From assembly GCA_965658725.1 (NCBI GenBank), contig CBFHUI010000053.1, forward strand, positions 1-19,380: a DNA stretch of 19,380 nt, in the 5' to 3' direction. The translations under genes were made by a program, and so were the position numbers. Source of the DNA: UBA7985 sp965658725 (GTDB lineage: Bacteria; Pseudomonadota; Alphaproteobacteria; UBA7985). Below are positions 15,250-19,380 of the stretch, piece by piece; position 1 is the first letter of the stretch, and each line of letters starts with the position of its first letter. The notes under the pieces are model-generated. The model was not told the DNA's origin. It did no database searches and saw only the letters and a program-made list of their open reading frames with translations.

Positions 15250-16056
15250 ATGGACGCTGCTCAGGTTCGGGACCGTTGGGAAAGCGAGGGCTTTGTCTCG
15301 CCGCTGCGCGTGTTCGATGCAGAGACCGCCGCCGCGCACCGCCACGTGCTGGAGCAGACAGAAGCCGAGCACGGCAAACTTCACTACCTGTACAAAATGC
15401 ATACGGTCTTGCCGTCGCCCTGGGAGATCGCGACGAATGCGACTTTGCTGGATGCGGTGGAAGCCATCCTTGGCCCGAATATCCTGCTCTACAACGTTTG
15501 TTACATCATCAAAGAAGCGGGCGCAGAGACCTTTATCAGTTGGCATCAGGATCTGACCTATTGGGGTCTCAGCAACGATCATCAGGTTTCGGCCTGGGTC
15601 GCGCTGTCTCCGGCGACAGAGGAGAGCGGGTGCATGCGGATGATCCCTGGCTCGCACACGCGCGGTCGGGTCGATCATGTCGAAACCGAAGACCCCGCCA
15701 ACGCGCTCGCCTTTGGGCAGTCGGTGCATGGCGTAGACGAGAGCGGCGCACAACTCACCCCGCTGCAACCCGGGGAAGCGAGCCTGCACCATGGCTGGAC
15801 CCTGCATGCCTCCATGCCCAATGCGTCCAACGATCGGCGCATTGGCGTCAACATCCAGTATCTCGCCACAGATTGTCGCCAGACCCAGCACAACAAGGAC
15901 AGCGCCATTCTTGTGCGTGGGGAGGACAGCTTTCGTCATTTCAAAGTCGATGTTCCCGCCCTGCGTTCCATGCACCCGGATGATCTGGCACGGCGGGCGG
16001 CGCTCGATGCGCGGATCAACGAGATTTATCAGACCATGGCCGTTCCACGGCCCTGA
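15250..16056 (+). CDS. Phytanoyl-CoA dioxygenase (PhyH) family Fe(II)/2-oxoglutarate oxygenase
   Basis: A 268-residue member of the PhyH family, non-haem iron oxygenases that hydroxylate diverse substrates using O2 and 2-oxoglutarate. The iron-binding triad is intact: H99 and D101 in SWHQDLTYWGLS, and the distal His at about 186 in HHGWTLHASMPNAS, followed by R196/R197 in NDRRIGVNIQY as the probable 2-oxoglutarate anchor. An Asp at position 101, rather than Gly or Ala, argues for a hydroxylase and against a halogenase. CMRMIPGSHTRGR (about 128-140) is a typical PhyH core. The ATG follows an AGGGAGTGAGG ribosome site. No substrate can be read from the sequence. It lies next to the purine genes, divergent from allA, so a link to purine or related catabolism is possible but unproven. 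Confidence 0.88.
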   Translation: MDAAQVRDRWESEGFVSPLRVFDAETAAAHRHVLEQTEAEHGKLHYLYKMHTVLPSPWEIATNATLLDAVEAILGPNILLYNVCYIIKEAGAETFISWHQDLTYWGLSNDHQVSAWVALSPATEESGCMRMIPGSHTRGRVDHVETEDPANALAFGQSVHGVDESGAQLTPLQPGEASLHHGWTLHASMPNASNDRRIGVNIQYLATDCRQTQHNKDSAILVRGEDSFRHFKVDVPALRSMHPDDLARRAALDARINEIYQTMAVPRP

Positions 16057-16086
16057 TGGGGTGCAGCGGCTGACTTAGTGGCCGTG
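16046..16086. terminator. Possible bidirectional stem at the convergent dioxygenase/MerC-like ends
   Basis: CACGGCC (16046-16052) is a perfect inverted match to GGCCGTG (16080-16086), spanning the two convergent stop codons. The loop is 27 bases and no T-run follows on either strand, so this is a weak candidate for shared termination. Confidence 0.22.
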
Positions 16087-16533
16087 ATCAAACCCGAAAG
16101 TCATATAGGCATTCAGCGCCAGCAGGCATACGGAGGCCAGCAGCAGCCAACGCCCTGTTGAGCTGCGCTTCTCACAATCATCTTCGTGGTCACAGGCGGG
16201 CACCTCGACCACCGCATGACCGTGGCCATGCTCGTCGCAGTCGTGGTGCTCGTGGTGCGTGCTGTGTGCGTGGCGGTAACTGAGCATTTGAAGCCCGCCG
16301 GAAACCGCAACCATGACAACGGCCAGCCCGAAAATCATATACTCGTTCTGGTGGAACCAGGCTTCAAAGCCCAACGGCAGCAAAGTGATGCCCGCCAGAC
16401 CGCCGAGTGCGGCAACATTTACAATCAGCGGCAAGCCACAGCAGAACACGTGCACCAACAGGCTCGATGTCTGCAACCCAAGCGAGACGCGCTCAATTGC
16501 AACTTTTGTCTTGTCGTCGGTGGGCGTGGACAT
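16075..16533 (-). CDS. MerC-like membrane protein with a His-rich cytoplasmic or periplasmic loop
   Basis: A 152-residue predicted inner-membrane protein. Hydrophobic segments lie at about 21-52 (probably two short helices), 65-85 and 128-147. A vicinal cysteine pair, C31-C32 in VHVFCCGLPL, resembles the metal-binding cysteines of MerC-type transporters. A strongly His-rich stretch (about 88-116, with clusters such as HSTHHEHHDCDEHGHGH plus further Cys and acidic residues) sits between the last two helices, and the protein ends in DHGH. This suggests binding or transport of a soft or borderline metal such as zinc, copper or mercury; the metal is not determined by the sequence. The ATG at 16533 has GGAG 8 bases upstream; longer starts (ATG at 16572, TTG at 16587) would run through an inverted-repeat region and are less likely. 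It lies 65 bases downstream of mgsA on the same strand. Confidence 0.75.
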   Translation of the reverse strand: MSTPTDDKTKVAIERVSLGLQTSSLLVHVFCCGLPLIVNVAALGGLAGITLLPLGFEAWFHQNEYMIFGLAVVMVAVSGGLQMLSYRHAHSTHHEHHDCDEHGHGHAVVEVPACDHEDDCEKRSSTGRWLLLASVCLLALNAYMTFGFDHGH

Positions 16534-16557
16534 GCTGGCTTCTCCGCTGGGTGACTT

Positions 16558-16597
16558 CAAATGTATCGTCATTTGTGACGAGTGCAAGCCGAGTGCA
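16558..16597. promoter_or_regulatory. Palindromes and an 11-bp-period repeat upstream of the MerC-like gene
   Basis: Between mgsA and the MerC-like gene lie a perfect palindrome TCGTCA-TTTG-TGACGA (16566-16581), an overlapping perfect inverted repeat CAAATG-N6-CATTTG (16558-16575), and a direct repeat GAGTGCA (16580-16586 and 16591-16597) with an 11-base period. The arrangement suggests a metal-responsive operator or a structured leader. No known Zur, Fur or MerR consensus was recognised. Confidence 0.38.
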
Positions 16598-16598
16598 C

Positions 16599-17027
16599 TC
16601 AGTCCAGCGTCCCAAGTCCGGAGCCTTGCGCCGAAACCAAGTGCGCGAGGACAGCGTCGGCCGTGGCTTCGTTGAGCGCGAGAGGGGTCTGATGCACGAT
16701 AGCGAGACGGATCAGAGCCTTCACGTCTACGTCGTGCGGATGCGCGGTCAGGGGGTCGATGAAGAACAGGATGGCGTCCACCCGCTTCTCCGCTGCAAGC
16801 GCCCCAATCTGCTGATCGCCGCCCAGCGGTCCACTGAGCAATCGGGTGACGTCCAACTGGTCAGAGGCGGCCGCAACCCGCCCGCCCGTCGTGCCGGTGC
16901 AATACAATTGAAAGCCGGATAGCGCGTCGACATTGCGCAAGGCCCAGGCGACGGCATCGTCTTTGTAGTTGTCGTGCGCGATCAGGGCGATGGCGGCTTT
17001 GCGGTTGTGGTCTGGCGCGAGGGTCAC
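16599..17027 (-). CDS. mgsA: Methylglyoxal synthase
   Basis: Converts dihydroxyacetone phosphate to methylglyoxal and phosphate, a glycolytic bypass used when phosphate is short or sugar phosphates accumulate. About 142 residues. Active-site blocks of the family are all present: ALIAHDNYKDD (the conserved His-Asp), YCTGTTGGRV (phosphate binding), LLSGPLGGDQQIGALAAE (catalytic Asp), and FFIDPLTAHPHDVDVKALIRLA (His-Asp pair). The start is uncertain. A GTG at 17063 would add 12 residues but sits just past the T-run of the upstream terminator and has no ribosome site; the GTG at 17027 gives the usual 18 residues before HD and is preferred, although its ribosome site is weak (ACAGAGA). It lies downstream of melA on the same strand, separated by that terminator. 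Confidence 0.93.
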   Translation of the reverse strand: MTLAPDHNRKAAIALIAHDNYKDDAVAWALRNVDALSGFQLYCTGTTGGRVAAASDQLDVTRLLSGPLGGDQQIGALAAEKRVDAILFFIDPLTAHPHDVDVKALIRLAIVHQTPLALNEATADAVLAHLVSAQGSGLGTLD

Positions 17028-17065
17028 GGGGCGGATCTCTGTCGGTGATCTGGGAAAAGGCACAG

Positions 17066-17102
17066 GGACAAAAGAAAATCCCCCTCAGAGACTAAGGGGG
17101 AT
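17066..17102 (-). terminator. Rho-independent terminator after melA
   Basis: On the minus strand ATCCCCCT (17102-17095), a 9-base loop and AGGGGGAT (17085-17078) form a perfect 8-bp stem followed by TTTTCTTTTG. It starts about 58 bases after the melA stop and ends just before the possible mgsA starts, so it both closes melA and would limit read-through into mgsA. Confidence 0.82.
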
Positions 17103-17159
17103 CATCGGTTCCTGCGAGCCCAAAAAGAGGATGGGCAGGATGGGAGAGAAGAGAGCGCC

Positions 17160-18533
17160 TTAAGCGGCAATCGCCTTACGCGGTCCGTGGCACCACGCTG
17201 GCATCCAATCGCCATGGGCCTCGATCAGTTCATCCGTCATGGCCCAGATCTGGTCGAGATCCAGCTCGGCCGCGGTGTGCGGGTCGAGCATGGCGGCGTG
17301 ATAGATGTGCTCACGGTTTTCGGTCATCAGCGCTTCGACGGTCATTTCCTGCACAGAAATGTTGGTTCGCATGAGACCGACAAGTTGCTTGGGCAGGTTG
17401 CCAATTGCCGTCGGCTGGACGCCATTGCGATCCACCAGGCAGGGGACTTCAACCGCGCAGCCTTCCGGCAGGTTGGAGATGTAGCCCTCATTCTTCACGT
17501 TGCCGTAAATCACACTCGGCACGCCAGTCCAGACGGAGTCGATGATGTCAGAGGCAAACTCGTTGGACGCTTTTACCTCGATCCGGTCGGCTTCGCGGTA
17601 CTGTGCCGCCTGCGTTTTCCAGTCTTCGATCTGTTCAACGCATCGCTTTGGGTATTCATCCAGCGGAACTTGGAAGCGCTCGATCAGGTCTTCGCGGCCC
17701 TCTTTGATGAAGTACGGCACGTACTCGGCAAAGTGCTCTGAGCTTTCCGTAACAAAGTACCCCAGACGCTTCAGCATCTCGTAGCGGACGTAGTTCTGAC
17801 AACGCTCGTTCCACGCGCTCGGCTTGGGTGCACGGCCCTGTGCATAGGCGCGGTGCAGGTCGGGGTAGAGGTCGCGGAAGGTGCCGTCGGGCATGACTTC
17901 CTCGAAGTTGAGGTAGAAGGCCATGTGGTTGATGCCGCCGACTTTGTAGCGGATGTTCTCCACCGACAAGTCGAGGTCGCGGGCCAGTTCTTCAGCGGTC
18001 AATTGCACCGAATGGCACAAGCCGACCTGCCGGATTTCCGGGTACTTTTCTGCGATGGCCCACGTGTTGATCGCCATAGGGTTCACGTACTGCAGCATGA
18101 TCGCTTCAGGGCAGACGGCCATCATGTCTTCGCACACAGCCCAAAGGTGCGGCACTGTGCGGATACCGCGCATGATGCCGCCGATGCCAAGCGTATCGGC
18201 AATGGTCTGGCGCAGACCGAATTTCTTGGGAATCTCAAAGTCGGTCACGGTGCAGGGCTCAAAGCCGCCAATCTGGAACGCCACGACCACGAAATCAGCG
18301 CCGTCCAGCGCTTCTCGCCGGTCCGTGTGGGTGCTCACACTCGCCCCGACGCCGAGGGTCGAAATCAGCTTGTTCGCAACGAGCTCGCTTTCATCAAGGC
18401 GCCCGCGGTCAATGTCCATCAGCGCGATGTGAGCCTCAGCCAGAGCAGGGCGCTGGAGAACATCGCCCACAATGTTTTTCATAAACACCGTAGAGCCGGC
18501 GCCGACGAACGTGATCTTTGGCCCTTTAGCCAT
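17160..18533 (-). CDS. melA: Alpha-galactosidase MelA, glycoside hydrolase family 4
   Basis: A cytoplasmic NAD- and Mn2+-dependent enzyme that cleaves alpha-galactosides such as melibiose by the GH4 redox-elimination mechanism. It has 457 residues. The Rossmann motif is KITFVGAGSTVF (6-17). Further signatures are VVVAFQIGGFEPCTVTDFE, YVNPMAINTWAI, the metal-ligand block VGLCHSVQ, GINHMAFYLNFEE, and YFVTESSEHFAEYVPYF. From memory, many of these blocks match Escherichia coli MelA nearly word for word, which is unusually close. The ATG at 18533 has GGAGGAGA 8-15 bases upstream; the longer frame (to 18560) just reads through that ribosome site. A MelR-like regulator lies upstream on the same strand. 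No melibiose transporter (MelB) gene is in the window. Confidence 0.95.
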   Translation of the reverse strand: MAKGPKITFVGAGSTVFMKNIVGDVLQRPALAEAHIALMDIDRGRLDESELVANKLISTLGVGASVSTHTDRREALDGADFVVVAFQIGGFEPCTVTDFEIPKKFGLRQTIADTLGIGGIMRGIRTVPHLWAVCEDMMAVCPEAIMLQYVNPMAINTWAIAEKYPEIRQVGLCHSVQLTAEELARDLDLSVENIRYKVGGINHMAFYLNFEEVMPDGTFRDLYPDLHRAYAQGRAPKPSAWNERCQNYVRYEMLKRLGYFVTESSEHFAEYVPYFIKEGREDLIERFQVPLDEYPKRCVEQIEDWKTQAAQYREADRIEVKASNEFASDIIDSVWTGVPSVIYGNVKNEGYISNLPEGCAVEVPCLVDRNGVQPTAIGNLPKQLVGLMRTNISVQEMTVEALMTENREHIYHAAMLDPHTAAELDLDQIWAMTDELIEAHGDWMPAWCHGPRKAIAA

Positions 18534-18587
18534 AGGGATCTCCTCCAAAACCCAAAACACACCCGGTATCCGCCAGGTGCGCGAACG

Positions 18588-18610
18588 AACTGATACAACA
18601 ACTCATACAA
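18588..18610 (-). promoter_or_regulatory. 12-bp-period direct repeat upstream of melA
   Basis: AACTGATACAA (18588-18598) and AACTCATACAA (18600-18610) differ by one base and repeat with a 12-base period, 55-77 bases upstream of the melA start. On the minus strand a TTGAAG (18622-18617) lies just upstream and could be a -35 element, with the repeat covering the spacer and -10 region. AraC-family activators often bind direct repeats beside promoters, so this may be a site for the MelR-like protein, by inference. Confidence 0.4.
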
Positions 18611-18683
18611 TGGGCGCTTCAAGCGGCAATTACTTCACTGAATCCAGCTTTGGTTTCCGGTAATCGCGCCTCGGCCCTTTTTG

Positions 18684-19380
18684 CTAGCGTCGCGCGTCGC
18701 GGCGGAACACAGACGGTGTTGTGTCGAGATGCGATTGGAACGCCTCATAGAAGCTCGACAAGGACCCGAAGCCACTGTCCATCGCGATGCTCAGGATTTT
18801 CGCGTCCGAGTTCGACAGCAACATCTGCGCGTGGCTGAGCCGAATGCGGGTGATGTGCTCCTTGATCGGAACACCCACCACGCGGCGGAACAGTGTCATG
18901 GCGTAAGAGGGTGACAAGCCCACGTGGTCGGCCACATCGCTCACTGAGATTGGGTCACAGTAGTTGTTTGCGATAAAGCGCAGCATCTCTTCAATATGCT
19001 GCATGGCCCCGCCTGCACCGACGACCGAGCGCACTTCACCGTAGCCGGACTTGACCGTCTCCCAGCCTTCCAGCGCAAACCGTCGAACGCGCATCTCAAC
19101 CTCGCCCAGAATAAGCTGGTGCCACGTCGAATCCTGCCGCTTGAACTCCTCGGTCCAACGATGAAACATCTGCCGGTCCATATCCGGATTGGCCGGCGCG
19201 CTCATGACATCGCCCGCAATGAGCGCGTTCAGGAAGGACTCAGGCAAGCCCCAACGCAGGATCTGGCTGAAGGAGATGTAAAGGTTGATGATCTCACCGT
19301 CCCCCGTCACCTTGTTTACACCATGAGGAGAGGCCCCCCAGAACAGGGTCAGGCTGTTCGAGGGCCGCTCGACCGTCGTC
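18684..19380 (-). CDS. melR: AraC-family transcriptional regulator, MelR-like (5' end outside window)
   Basis: The reading frame stays open to the window edge, so the N-terminus is missing; about 232 residues are present. A GTG at 19310 is in frame, but the residues before it are conserved (SNSLTLFWGASPHGVNKV), matching the end of the sugar-sensing cupin domain, so it is not the start. The linker and C-terminal double helix-turn-helix domain follow, with ISVSDVADHVGLSPSYAMTLFRRV for the first HTH and KILSIAMDSGFGSLSSFYEAF for the second. The pattern LFWxxxPH, RFALEGWE, MLRFIANNY and SYAMTLFRRV resembles Escherichia coli MelR as recalled, and melA is the next gene, so control of alpha-galactoside use is the likely role. 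In E. coli melR is divergent from melAB; here it lies upstream in the same direction. Confidence 0.88.
   Translation of the reverse strand, partial: TTVERPSNSLTLFWGASPHGVNKVTGDGEIINLYISFSQILRWGLPESFLNALIAGDVMSAPANPDMDRQMFHRWTEEFKRQDSTWHQLILGEVEMRVRRFALEGWETVKSGYGEVRSVVGAGGAMQHIEEMLRFIANNYCDPISVSDVADHVGLSPSYAMTLFRRVVGVPIKEHITRIRLSHAQMLLSNSDAKILSIAMDSGFGSLSSFYEAFQSHLDTTPSVFRRDARR

Noticed and set aside
15250..16056. Dioxygenase considered as a non-haem iron halogenase
   Set aside because: Halogenases of the SyrB2 type replace the iron-binding Asp with Gly or Ala; here Asp 101 is present.

Overview
The window is GC-rich, densely coding bacterial DNA. It looks chromosomal and most likely alphaproteobacterial, because it carries an XdhABC system of the Rhodobacter type, PuuE and OHCU decarboxylase genes, and a HAD domain otherwise familiar from HAD-UbiA fusions. 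The order or genus cannot be fixed from the sequence alone. No rRNA, tRNA, CRISPR array, insertion sequence or phage gene was seen.

Layout from left to right. (1) On the minus strand lie galE (UDP-glucose 4-epimerase) and, upstream of it, a stand-alone HAD phosphatase-like gene. (2) Divergent from these is a two-gene unit encoding the small iron-sulfur subunit (CoxS type) and the FAD subunit (CoxM type) of a xanthine-oxidase-family hydroxylase. It ends in a strong intrinsic terminator, and no molybdenum-binding large subunit is present beside it. (3) Next is the leucine pair leuC-leuD, without leuB. (4) The convergent leuD/guaD gap of about 210 bases is full of overlapping inverted repeats. 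(5) A purine-catabolism cluster follows: guaD, xdhC, xdhB, xdhA and hiuH on the minus strand, divergent puuE-uraD-alc on the plus strand, and allA facing alc tail to tail. A Fe(II)/2-oxoglutarate dioxygenase of the PhyH family is divergent from allA. (6) The right end is all on the minus strand: a MelR-like AraC regulator cut by the window edge, the GH4 alpha-galactosidase melA, methylglyoxal synthase mgsA, and a His-rich MerC-like membrane protein.

How the genes work together. Guanine is deaminated to xanthine (GuaD), and hypoxanthine and xanthine are oxidised to urate (XdhAB, with the maturation factor XdhC). 5-Hydroxyisourate then goes to OHCU (HiuH), to S-allantoin (UraD), to allantoate (PuuE), to ureidoglycolate plus urea (Alc), and to glyoxylate plus urea (AllA). 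Every step from guanine to glyoxylate is present except urate to 5-hydroxyisourate, since no urate oxidase is encoded here. The PhyH-family dioxygenase is the one unassigned enzyme in this neighbourhood. At the right end, MelR-like plus MelA indicates use of alpha-galactosides such as melibiose.

The points most worth a second look are the CoxS-CoxM pair without a large subunit, the structured leuD/guaD intergenic element, the uncharacterised dioxygenase next to a purine cluster that lacks urate oxidase, the paired operator-like sites upstream of puuE/hiuH, melA and the MerC-like gene, and the HAD half of a HAD-UbiA fusion standing alone.
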